A DNA stretch of 64,000 nucleotides, taken from NCBI GenBank assembly GCA_964030475.1, contig CAXIPT010000011.1, positions 329,461-393,460 on the forward strand. The letters run 5' to 3'. A program made the position numbers and the translations under genes. Origin of the DNA: Tethya wilhelma. Taxonomy: Eukaryota; Porifera; Demospongiae; Tethyida; Tethyidae. Under the pieces are notes generated by a model. It saw only the letters and a program-made list of their open reading frames with translations. It searched no databases and was not told where the DNA came from. The first letter of the stretch is position 1, and every line of letters starts with the position of its first letter. Positions 24,721 through 36,532 of this stretch are shown here, piece after piece.

Positions 24721-24845
24721 TACCTGGAAATGCATGCATGCAATGCAACACGCCTGTATCTAGCAGTAAACTTTATCAGTATACTTCATGCGAAGCGAGC
24801 CACACTCCTAGCTTGTACTTATAGATTTTCACCTGATGATGCTGC

Positions 24846-24855
24846 TATATAAAAA
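24846..24855 (+). promoter_or_regulatory. TATA box of lectin gene 1
   Basis: TATATAAAAA about 125 bases before the start codon, in a block that is conserved before lectin gene 2 (TTAGATTTTCACC..GATGATGCT..TATA..GGATTAGCTAGTTC). The shared sequence supports a true core promoter. Confidence 0.6.
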
Positions 24856-24978
24856 GGAACAAACTGGATTAGCTAGTTCGTTGAGAAACAGACTTCAGAA
24901 CTTCTCTCCTGCAAACTTCTCTGGAACTGCTTATTACCGGATTTTTGGAACCGTGAAAATTAAAACTGCCAAAAAAAG

Positions 24979-25687
24979 ATGTCTGCCTACTTTTACATTG
25001 TAAGCAAACTCGGCCATGATTTGGTGATGGACGTTAAAGGTGGCAAGACGGAATCTGGAACCCCGATCATTGTCTACCCTAAGAATTCAAGTGGCACCTC
25101 CAACCAGCTATGGGCGAAGGAGAGAGTGGGAGACACCACTTACTATCTCGTTTCGAAGCTGGGTCCTGAACACAAGCTCTCTATACAGGTATACTCAGCA
25201 GAGTATATACATGTATATAATATTATGACTATAAAATGTTTTTATTATGCATAGTTCTATAAATGTCAATTCTCCAAACTTTTTTTCTTGTTACTTAATT
25301 GGGCATATTAATCTTAATAATAATTAGCATCATGGATCAACTGCTATTGTCTAAAAAATATTATAATATTACTATAAAAGAAATAAAAATAAAAAATAGT
25401 AAACCGCATGATTTAGAAGGTTTAACTTAAGAATTATTTTTATTTTGGTGCGTAATTTATGCAACAACAAACATGCATGGACACAGGATAGCAAGGCAGT
25501 CATTTCTAACTCTGGTCAGCCTTTTGAAGAGATCCGCAGGGAAGGAGCCTTTCATTTCATTAAGTTGGGGGATGGCAAAGTGCTGGATGTGCAGGGCGGT
25601 GTTGCTTCAGGTGGCACTCCAGTCATAGCTTATCCAAAGAAGGCTACTGATAACAACAACCAACTTTGGAATTTCTGCCCAGAGTAA
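24979..25687 (+). CDS. Ricin-type beta-trefoil lectin-like protein 1
   Basis: Two exons, 24979-25188 and 25487-25687, give a 136-residue protein without signal peptide. It consists of three trefoil-like repeats: IVSKLGHDLVMDVKGGKTES..NQLW, YYLVSKLGPEHKLSIQ..., and FHFIKLGDGKVLDVQGG..NQLWNF. The repeated L-D-V..G core and N-Q-L-W are the QxW signature of ricin B-type lectin domains, which bind galactose-type or other sugars. One domain fills the entire protein, so it is a small single-domain lectin, probably cytosolic or non-classically secreted. Paralogue of 29418-30117, from which it differs at many residues. A TATA-type promoter is shared. Sugar specificity cannot be told. Confidence 0.8.
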
Positions 25688-26036
25688 ATGCAAAAGTTGG
25701 AGTTTTCAAACCTGGATCCGATTGTATAGTTAAATACGTTCATAGACTCTATCTGTATAATATTATAGCTTAGGAACTTTAGATTCAGTTAATAATTTAA
25801 ATCTAGCAATTTGTTTGATTTGTCTTAATATTAGTCACGAATGAGTACATGATATAAAAATTGAATTAATAATAATTAAGATCTCAATCATCAACAATAA
25901 TACTACTAACTTACATACATGCAGTTGTAACAGAAATGTGCTTAAGTGTTCACACTATGGTGGGCATGCACATACCACAGTGACATGTACGTATGTACCA
26001 TTTTCTACCAAAGAGAGAGGCTGCTCTCTGTAAGAA

Positions 26037-26099
26037 GTCTCACTAGCCAGACTCAGCCAGACTCTCCCTTTCCTTGCGGAGAGTCTGGCTAGTGAGACT
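26037..26099. repeat. Hairpin element (GTCTGGC/GAGACTA family)
   Basis: TCTCACTAGCCAGACT pairs with AGTCTGGCTAGTGAGA. Present in WDTC1 copy C, absent at the matching place in copy B near 22060, so it inserted after the copies separated. Confidence 0.65.
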
Positions 26100-27130
26100 A
26101 CTCTGTATGTAGAATAAATGCCAGGATGGACACAGCTCGATAGCTCTATTCAACACTTGAATGGAAGCTGTAAAGTTCTCCACTAGGTAAAGCTCCGCCC
26201 CTTGCTCTTTCAACTGTGACACAACAACCATGAGACGGCGGATCAACACAAGCCCTGTCCCGGTCGTTCACAATCCTCAACAGTAAGAACAATAACAAAA
26301 GAAAATTTGAATCAAGAGAATCTGTAGATTGTAGCATTGGTAGAGAAGTAAAATCTTCTTAGTCATAATCGAATTTGCATAATCGATTTTAACTGCGTTG
26401 TAGAGGTAGACCTGCTCTCGACTTTTCTGTCGAGCGTGCACTGGAAATATGTCCGGGGGAGAAGTGGGCCAGACAGCTAGGGTCTCCCTGCTGTGACACC
26501 TGGACTGCCGACCGCCTCAAACTGAGCACTCTTGTATCGTAGACACGTACGTACGCATTCAACGCTCCCACAGTGATCTGTTTGGGACGAACTGGGTTGA
26601 TGTCGATGCATTTACACTGGGCGGAGCCTGGGTAGGTGCCACACGTGGCTTTAAGATCAATGAGGACGTTTCTGCAGGAGCCATTTTCAGCACAGGAGTG
26701 GGGTTCACAGAGGTCAAATTGTCTGTGTGTGTGTGTGTGTGTGTGTGAGTGTATGAGTGTGTGTATACAACATAAACGCTATACATTACCTGACGCAGCC
26801 ATCTTCTGATGCACTCCAGCACAGGTAAGGAAGAAAGGGAGACACAGCAATCCTCTTTACAGATTCTGACTGCATGGCCATATCTAAAAATAGCACAACA
26901 GTTCTAATAATAGCACATCATTCCTAATAATAGCACACCACACACATGAACAATGAAGACAGTCTACCAATCTGCATTGTAATAGGAATTAATGTGTGCT
27001 TTTGGGTTTATTTATTTTTTCTTTTACCCGAAGTGTTTCAAAGTTGTTGATGTTGTGAAGTCTAACTTCTTTATCTTCAGCTCCTGTCAACAGCAAACGA
27101 TCATCATCACTAGAAGGAGAGAACTAGAGA

Positions 27131-27187
<57 letters not shown>

Positions 27188-28005
27188 AGCACAAGCGATA
27201 CAAAAATATCCCTTAAGATGTAGCAACATCTAAGAGAAAGAAGAAATATGGCTTCAAAGTCAAACAACAGGACATAGAAACTAATCTGTGGTGTCTGACC
27301 AACATGACCATTCCTAAAGTGAGCCTTGGCATCAGCTTGAAGAACTGAAAGCTGAGATTGTAAATACAGCTGTTTTTGACAACCACAATTGCTGAACCAT
27401 CCCAGGGACCCGAGAAAGCCTCTCATATTACACCGGTACTACACAATGTGTACCTTTACTGAGAAGATATTCCCCAAGTGGCCTGTGGGGACGGTTGCTA
27501 TGGACTTTCTGCGAAGAGGGTCCCATACTATTACAGAGAGATCATCAGAGCCAGATGCCAGGAGACTTTGTGTGTGCGTGTGATGTGTTTGAGTGCTAAA
27601 TATTTTAATTAGAAATATATTGGTCAATTAGTAGTACAATTAAGTAAAAGAAAGAAAATAAGACTGACTATCAAAGGAGTTAGGTGAATTAGGTTACAGA
27701 AATATATAGTCAATTAGTGGTACAATTAAGTAAAGAATTTAAGGCCAAATATCAAAGGTGTAAAGTGAAGTAAGTTACAAAGAAAGAAATATGCTAATTA
27801 CCTCCCATCAGAATTCCACTGTATGCAATTGACACAGCCTCTGTGACCCTATAGAGGGGGAATGAATGATGTAATCAGTGCTGCAGGCACACACACACCC
27901 ACACACACACAGCTTACCTCTAACTGACAAGAGAAGTAATCTCTCCACTATTGAAGGATGTCCATGGACAAACTGAAAGTTCCTCCACGATTCCAACTCT
28001 GTACC

Positions 28006-28080
<75 letters not shown>

Positions 28081-28803
28081 GCAAGACCATACCAACATGA
28101 CAGTAACAATGTTGGAAGCATGTTACTGTCTGGACATGGTAATCTCCTAATCAAGAAACCAACGCCCAACAAATGTACATACATAACCTTTTCTGGACTT
28201 ACTAATGAACACAATTTGAACTACACATGTTTGTGACCTGGCATCACAGAAGATGCACGGCTACCATGTACACTTTAATTAAAGTGCCCCACTAAACAAG
28301 CAGTATATACAGGTACAGTGTACATACATGGGGGGTCAGTCAAACATGCCATCACCTCCAAGTATATGCCAGAGTACAAAGGGGCGAAATGTGCTACTTG
28401 GACTATAGGTGCAATTTTTGACCTCCCAATTCTATGGTAATGTAATTTTCAGTGGAGAGAGTTTGGTATATTGCCGGCATAATGGAGACTAGTATATGTA
28501 CATGAGATGTAACATAAACCAATTAACCATGACCTGAAGATGAGTGCCCCATAGCTAGCTACCTCACAGTTAGCCAATTTAGAAACAGTAAGCCATCAAG
28601 CTCTTGCCCTGGTTAATACTTTATACCTGAATCATACATGAAGTCAGCCCGCTAGGCGTTCAAGTTTTATGGTGGTGTGATAAGATTTAGTAAAGTTCTC
28701 AGTATAGATACATACCATCAGGTACACATGTAAGTATACAAACTCACTAACCAGACGTTGTTTCTCTTCAATCAGTCTATAGATGTTACTGGCCATCATC
28801 GGA
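26043..28803 (-). pseudogene. WDTC1: WDTC1 pseudogene copy C
   Basis: The longest broken copy. It retains the start exon (MASNIYRLIEEKQRL, ending the coding at about 28757), a short exon WRDYFSCQLE near 27930, the first WD exon GHRGCVNCIQWNSDG at about 27807-27855, then [20 protein letters not shown] (27460-27572), [14 protein letters not shown] (27030-27115), LCWSASED and the large exon. In the large exon a deletion of about 80 bases removes the [15 protein letters not shown] region, and frameshifts follow (VDPPSHGCCV..). The last two exons are missing. Even so, it preserves 5' exons that the better copy at 13.6 kb has lost. Confidence 0.8.
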
Positions 28804-29296
28804 CACCATAGAACCTTGTTTGCTGAGCTTGCAAAAATAATATTGAACTGTTTTCGTGTATTTAGAGATTAAACCGTACAAGAGCCACGTGTCCTTGCGC
28901 ATGCGTATAATTGCCACAGTTGCCCATCAAGTTTCACCACCTATAGCTACAACATAGGTGGTTACAAAGTTCCAGAGATCACGGTGCTATAACACATTAT
29001 ATGGGGCTGGCATGCATTTAATTAATTATTTATGAGAAAGAAAACCCTTGATGACTACTCATGACCCACCAGTATAACTTACTAAGGTTACATGACAAAA
29101 CCACACAAACCACAATAGTCATATAGTCAGGATCCGGAGCTGCAGGTGTATATACAGGTTCTGAGAATTATTGACCATGAGACATGGGAAATTATAGGCT
29201 TCAGATCTATTCCTAGGGCCCTTTACTCAGTTAATTTGTGATGAAATAATTTCATGCATGAATAAGCTACACTTATAGATTTTCACCCGATGATGC

Positions 29297-29304
29297 TATA
29301 AAAG
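29297..29304 (+). promoter_or_regulatory. TATA box of lectin gene 2
   Basis: TATAAAAG about 115 bases before the start codon, inside the promoter block shared with lectin gene 1. Confidence 0.65.
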
Positions 29305-29417
29305 GGACAGACTGGATTAGCTAGTTCACCAAGAAACAGGCTTCAAAACTTCTCTCCTGAAAATCAGTGGAATTCGTCATTACCAGATTTTTCGAACAAA
29401 ATCAAAGCTTCCAAAAG

Positions 29418-30117
29418 ATGTCTGACTACGTTTACGTTGTAAGCAAACTTGGCGGTGATTTGGTGATGGACGTTGAAGGTTGCAAGACGGACTCTGGAAC
29501 CCCCATCATTGTCTACCCTAAGAAGTCAAGTGGCAACACCAACCAGCTGTGGAGGAAGGAGAGAGTGGGAGACTCTACTTACTATCTCGTTTCAAAGCTG
29601 GGCTCTTCACACAAGCTCTCCATCCAGGTACGAAATTCAGAGCTATATAATAATATATATACAGTGCATACAATAATGTAAAAAATGTTCTTTTCACAGT
29701 AAACTAAAACTATGATTTAGAAATTATAATAATAATCATGGTTGATTTATGCTTTAGATTATTGTGTAATGTGTCATCAAAACATGTATACATGCATGTT
29801 TACATATATACATACGGAGCAATACACATATTCCGTACATGTGCATACAAGCATATCAATCAAAATTCAAAATGATTATGATTATATTACATTTTTCTTA
29901 TGCACACATGCAGGATGGCAAGGCAGTCATTTCTAGCTTTGGCCAGCTTCTTCGTGATGAGACCAGCAAGAATGGGGCAGCCTTTTTCATCACTGTGCAG
30001 GATGACAGTAAAGTGTTGGATGTGGAAGGTAGTGGCGGTTCAGGCGCTCGAGTCATAGCATACTCACAGAAGCCTGGTGATTCCAACAACCAACTATGGG
30101 AGTTCTACCCAGAGTAA
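29418..30117 (+). CDS. Ricin-type beta-trefoil lectin-like protein 2
   Basis: Exons 29418-29627 and 29914-30117 give 137 residues with the same intron position and three-repeat layout as lectin 1: YVVSKLGGDLVMDVEGCKTD..NQLW, then a middle repeat, then KVLDVEGSGGSGARVIAY..NQLWEF. Gene 1 and gene 2 proteins are clearly related but differ at roughly a quarter of positions, so they are paralogues, not alleles. The gene is divergent from WDTC1 copy C, whose start exon lies about 600 bases upstream on the other strand; the same pairing holds for lectin 1 and copy B. The unit WDTC1-lectin was therefore duplicated together. Confidence 0.8.
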
Positions 30118-31340
30118 ATGCAGTAATTGGAGTTTTTCAAACCTGGATCCGACTGTATAGTTGAATGTGTGTATAGACTCTATCTGTATATAGGTATTAA
30201 GCTCTTAGGAACTCTTTAGATTCACTAAATTTAAATCTAGCAATTGTTTGACTTGTCCTTGCTAGCTATCGTACAACTTGCTTCAATTTGTATTGTATTT
30301 GGAGTGGTATAATATATTATAATCATTTCCATACTACAACAAGTATATATAATTATATAGGCCTATATCATTATACAATGCATGTTTCTATCTGACATGA
30401 TGTTCGATTCAGGGTGAGGCTGTTTCCTTGCTGTGAAGGGGCTCGATCTCTTCAAAACATGAAGGGAACTGGCCAGTTGTCCATGGCAACATGCATATAT
30501 TATACTGCGACTAGTCACAGCAGCAAGAACAGCATTACCCAATGCAGGGTATGTACAGGCCTCAGTGAATGCGTGACCATGCATGCATGTTTGAATGCAT
30601 GATTATATAGGTATAGTATCGTGCATTCATGCAAATATACCGGCAGATTTGGCAGATTGTCAAAAAAATTCATGATTTGGCAGATTTTATTTTCAATTGG
30701 GGGTAATGCACGCAGCAATACATATTTACGTATTCCATTATGTGCTGCGCAAAAATGACTGTTTCGTGGATTAAATATTGGCTATCCTTACCAAAAATGG
30801 TAACAGGATGTTATATTTGTTTGATCATCAAGAGTGTATTAATTAAGGAGTCTCAGAGTACGCAACAACCATACATGAAGTATTGCACACGCGCGTTTGA
30901 CTGAATGACGTCGTGTCAAATGTGCATTAATATCATTAAACTTGCTAGCTGGTCTACACACCAGTCTTGCTTAGTGATATTCATATTTGACACCCACTTA
31001 ATTTATAATTACATGCATGGATTATGATGTCATTCAGTCGAACAGTCGAAACGTGTGTGCAATACTTCATGTACATGTAGTTGCATACTCTCCTTAATAT
31101 ACACTCTTGATATCATATAATCATGTAACTATACCATATAATTATTATTATTAGCACAAAATATTGGCAGGAATAAAATTTGGTGGATTGTCCAAAATTT
31201 CATGATTTGGCGGATTTTATTTTGCCAGTAGTGCACGCAACAAATTACACGTATTCCAAATAATATTACGCGCTTATGTGCTGGGCAAAAATAACTGTTT
31301 GGCAGATTAAATATTGGCGATGACCAAAACCAGCAACCGG
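30118..31340. other. Intergenic region with 'ggcagattt' MITE-like repeats
   Basis: Noncoding. Two related repeats (about 30640-30800 and 31150-31335) share words such as CATGATTTGGCAGATTTTAT and GCAAAAATGACTGTTT; a third copy is at about 35210-35400. Between them, AGTCTCAGAGTACGCAAC..CGCGCGTTTGACTGAATGA and its reverse form (to about 31090) make a loose inverted repeat. Confidence 0.5.
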
Positions 31341-31615
31341 ATATTATATATATTTGTATGCATGTATGCATAAATCAATTGATTAAACTTCAAACTAAGG
31401 AAAGCCTGGGAACGAGGCTACCTTATATACGTACATAATAATTATAAACCAAAGACACATAATTATATTATGGCATTTTTAGTACACTACACAATATTAT
31501 ACTGGTCAGACTTTATTTGCATGACTGCATAATTATTACAAGACTTAGTGTCGTAACACCAGATGAAAATGGCGCCAATTTGGCAAAAACTGTAAATTTG
31601 AATTTGATGACCAAT
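31341..31615 (+). repeat. Direct repeat, copy 1
   Basis: About 275 bases starting TATTATATATATTTGTATGC and ending TTTGAATTTGATGACC; recurs at 31813-32071 with only a few differences. The copies bracket a WDTC1 exon fragment and a CA tract. Confidence 0.88.
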
Positions 31616-31741
31616 TACCTCCCATCAGAATTCCACTGTATGCAATTGACACAGCCTCTGTGACCCTATAGAGGGGGAATGAATGATGTAATCAGTGCTG
31701 CAGGCACACCCACACCCACCCACACCCACACACACACACTG

Positions 31742-31782
<41 letters not shown>

Positions 31783-31811
31783 CACACACACAGGCACACA
31801 CACACACACAC
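31616..31811 (-). pseudogene. WDTC1: WDTC1 first-WD-exon fragment with CA microsatellite
   Basis: The minus strand encodes GHRGCVNCIQWNSDG between AG and GT borders, identical to the exon at about 27807-27855 in copy C, including intron flanks. It stops in a CA tract at n 31812. It could be the missing 5' exon of one of the other copies, misplaced. Confidence 0.75.
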
Positions 31812-31812
31812 N

Positions 31813-32071
31813 TATTATATATATTTGTATGCATGTATGCATAAATCAATTGATTAAACTTCAAACTAAGGAAAGCCTGGGAACGAGGCTACCTTATATA
31901 CGTACATAATAATTATAAACCAAAGACACATAATTATATTATGGCATTTTTAGTATACACAATATTATACTGGTCAGACTTTATTTGCATGACTGCATAA
32001 TTATTACAAGTGTCGTAACACCAGATGAAAATGGTGCCAATTTGGCAAAAACTGTACATTTGAATTTGATG
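31813..32071 (+). repeat. Direct repeat, copy 2
   Basis: Second copy of 31341-31615, beginning right after n 31812 and ending at TTTGAATTTGATGACC, where unique sequence resumes. Confidence 0.88.
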
Positions 32072-32620
32072 ACCTTTTCTGCATGCATTTCAATATGAAC
32101 AATTATGATCAATAGTATATGCATCAAGGGCCACTTTTTGACTTCACTGATACATATATATAGAATTGCATGGCCAATATTAGATTGTGGGACAAAGTTT
32201 CTTGTCACCAGATTGAATTCATCCCATATCCCCCCCCACATCATAACTACCTAATGCAATTACAACTCCTTTTTGTACTATAATATTATCCTGATACAAC
32301 CACAAATGCAGACAGGCAGCCAGTATATATAACACATAAAAATGTAATTTACTGGTTGGATAAACTTATACTATTATTATATAATAATTTGAGAGAAACT
32401 ATGCATATCATTGATTTTTCTACAAATACCACGTATTATTCCAGAGAATAAATTACTAACCTTATTACACATCTTTTAACAACACTATGCAATTAGTATC
32501 CTTCTCCTTTCAAGAATAAAATATTAGCAAAAAGGAATTGAGACAAACTGTTACAATACGTATACAGAGCATTATAAATGTACATGAATTGTCACATACT
32601 GCATACGACAGTTGAGTGGT

Positions 32621-34520
32621 TCAGGAGTAAGTGGCAGAGTATTCAATTGTGGTAGGCATGAAGCCCAGTCCTTGGAGAGCAGCCATGGCTGCTTGGGCCT
32701 TAGCTTGCTTCTTGTTGTTGCTGGCAGTGGCAGGTTGAAACGTGCCAATGGGAATGGTTACCTGCAAAGGTTGTTTAAGTAATATTAAATTTCTTATAAT
32801 AAAGTCTAAAATTAATACTTACACAGCAAAAGATTGCTCCATGCACAAACTAAATTATGATACAATGTGCTATAATGGGTCGTCTGTGCCATTCCTATGT
32901 ACCCAGTACTACTGGGTGTACTGGAAATTGTGTTGCATGTTCTAATTACCTGAAAGAGAAATGTTTTCATGTGTGCTGGCCCCTGCGAGGTCACCAGTTG
33001 ATACTGGGGTGTGATCCATCGCTTCTTGGCACAAATCTCCTGGAGAGCTGAAATGGGGTTCTTCCCTACACAGCATGAAGATGGATGGATGGGAAAATTA
33101 TACCATGCATGCATTAATTCAAAACTATACTCATCAGATAAGAAATACCATATAGCATGCAGAGAAAGAAGTGCTAGCAATGTCACATAATTATGTGGCC
33201 CTGGGAAAAGTCCAGACAATGTGTGTGATTGGTTAATTCTTGTAAGGTACAATCACTTCCAGAAGCTTCTAGAAGGTAGCTAGATTACTACAAATATGGC
33301 TTGTTTCTGGCTAATCGAATTGGACATTACATAAGACTTCTCTCTCACCCACTTTGGGTATAATGAGGTCAAGAAGACTTACTGTCAATCATACAAGTGC
33401 ATGCATGTCTATACTCATAATTCTGGTAACTTTCTTGGGTATCTGTTGCATTAAAATTTCATTGAGTACACGTGTGTGTGCCATTAAAAATTATCATTCT
33501 TTGATACATACCATCAACAAGATGGTTGGTCTTGCCAGTGGCTTGCAACGCAGCTGCTGGGACTATAGCCTGCAGCTTGTCCATCTCTGTTGATAAACCT
33601 ACAACAATCATTATTATATACAAGCACAATTAATTCAATATTTTAAAGCAGGAGATATAGACAACTGACATTCAATATTAATGCAGGAGATATAAATTAT
33701 ATAAATTTTCACCATTTCAATATTTTTCTACTCCATTGTCATTTTCCTTTAATTAGATCAATAGACCCACCTGATCTGTTCAGTTTGACGTCCATCTCGA
33801 TGGGTGTGACATGCCCCTCTCCCATCTTACCGAGGGGTTTCCCCTCCTCCCAGCCCATCTTTTTCAACATCTTCATTCCAAATCCACTCATCACTGGAGC
33901 CAGGTCTCGGAACATGTTCTATTAATAGAAATAATCTGTCAATTTCTATTTTTAAAATTGTCTACCCTAACATTGTACAGCTTCAAGTTGTAGCAATAAA
34001 ATGGCAATTTGTTTCCATTACCACTGTTTCTACAACTCTAGAGGGCTACAGCTAGATGTGGTCAAGATTCCACTATTCTGCACTCATTCATACTATGCAG
34101 CTGTGCTATGTCTGCGGAAGTGGTTGGAAGGAAGTAATCAAAGAGTCTACCAAGGAGCGCATATGCTAAAGTTTTAACACAATGCCTGTTGTTTCAAAAG
34201 AAGTATACATTGTGACGATTGCTTCGAGACACCTATGAGAAAAACTCTACCAATAGCAAAACGTGTTCCTTAGATTTTTGCTGAATCAGCAAATACTGAT
34301 CATTGCACGCATGTGATGCCTTAAATTTGATCCCTTCCAACCTCCTCTAGTGTGTGTGTGGGGGAGGGGGGAAGATGGGAAGATGGGTACCTTCTTAGCC
34401 CAGGCTTGCTTTCCCTCCTTATGCAGTTCTTTGGTGAGGGGTGTGATCCTCTGTTGGCCTGTGAACTGACCGGGCTTCTGTTGAGACTCCGCCCACACTG
34501 CAGCCTGGACAGGAAATAAA

Positions 34521-34571
<51 letters not shown>

Positions 34572-36482
34572 TCACATAAGTGTGTGCATATTACATCTGC
34601 ATGCTGCTATAAATATGTATATCTGCTGTTATTACATACCTGCTGTTCTATAAAGGCCAGTGTCTGTTGAGCTCCTACGTCATTTGGATTCAACTGCAGC
34701 TGCCTGGTGGCTTCCAGTCTCTTGACAACGAGGTCTCCAACGGACACAGGCTAGAGACAAAATTAATACAAAATGAAGTCAATTTACACTGTAGAGCGTG
34801 GAGATCGACTTAAGACCACCAAATTTAGACAAGATTTTCATCACTTTTTGCACCATAGATATTCACTACTACTACTACACATAGATTTACAGTACTAACA
34901 GTTACATAAATTGCTTCTGTCTGTATGAACAGAGTTAACTTTAGCCTATTGAGCTAGACCCATCTTTCACTTTAACCACCCTTTCCTATTTTTGTTGTGA
35001 TCATAGTGGAGAGAAAAATGGGAGTAGCTGCTAGTTAGACTAACTTAACCAGTACACCACCTACCTTCAGAGGCAACGAAGAGTGCATGTCTTGAGTCAG
35101 TAAAACTGTTACACCATTGCTAGTAGCTAGAGGACATGATGTACGTGTAACCCATGCTATTGTGGACACACACACACACATCATGGCATCATTTTGTAAT
35201 TAGTACTGTAAAGCACAAAAATTTGGCAAATTGGTGGTTTTGTCCAATATTAAATCTACCAAACAGTCAGCATTTTGCACAGCACATACAGAATTAAGTA
35301 TTGCTGCATGCGCTACTACTGAAATAAAATTTGCCAATCACAAATCTTTTTATAATCTGCCAAATTTTTCCTGCCAATGATTTGTGCTATACAGTATGGT
35401 GTATCCAGAATAGAGGGTTACACTACATCATAATGTGTTTGATGGTGATTGAGAACTCACAGTACAAAACCAAAGAAACAAAATCTCATTTCTAAGGATA
35501 CTCCCTTCCAAATTTTGCATGAAAAAATGAAAAAAAGGCGAGCAAGAAATCTGAGAAATGAGGCAATTTACGTAAAGCTATACAATTACAGCATAGAACA
35601 GCTAGAGCGGAACAAATGCTAAAATAGCATTATTAGTAGCACTGCATACATGTGACTTCACAATCACCATAGAAACTTAACCACTTAACTATCGTACAAA
35701 TTTGTAGTATATCGTTGCTCAAAGACGATAACCTATACACAAACAAACATACAGATATCAGAAGAGGAGGTACAAAATGAGTGTGCATTTGCTGAGCTGG
35801 CAAAATCTGTTAATTTGCATTCCAATCACGTGACCAGAATACAATGCAATTTTATCAGATCACATGCACTATTATTAATGCTGAGTCAGCAACGACACCC
35901 TCACCTCATACCTCCCTCTGCAGAGAAGACACACACACACACACAGACAAGCTAAAGTCCATCTGGTTTGAGAATGCTGCCGCAAGTGAAATAATGAGAT
36001 TCATTTAATACTTTTCTTATGAGATAAAAATTAATAGCTAACTTTTGACTGGTAAGGTATAAGAAGCTGCATGGAAAGCAATTAAAAGAACAGGGAGAAC
36101 GAGGGCTTTTGAATGGTGCTTGAAATTTTAAAATCAGTTGGATAATAAAAAAGTTATTTTATTTTTTTCTACCGGCATTCTCAAACCAGATGGACTTTAG
36201 GATATGCTCTCATTTCAGCTCCCAACAAACAGACCTGAAACTTGGCAAATATGTTAATGGAGTCAGAAGCTGCCTGGGCTCCTCCTTCAACTTCATCGTA
36301 ATCTTTGACCTTCTTGTGAACAACACCTGAAGATACGGGAAACTTCTCCTCCAGAGGACGTTGCGCTAGTTCTACAGCTCTCTCCATCAGCACCTGGTTG
36401 GCCGTCTTCCAGGCATTGTTGTGGTACACCAGGCCGGGTTCATAGGTGGGTGTGGCTTGGAGCATGAAGGGAGCTCTGAAAG

Positions 36483-36532
<50 letters not shown>

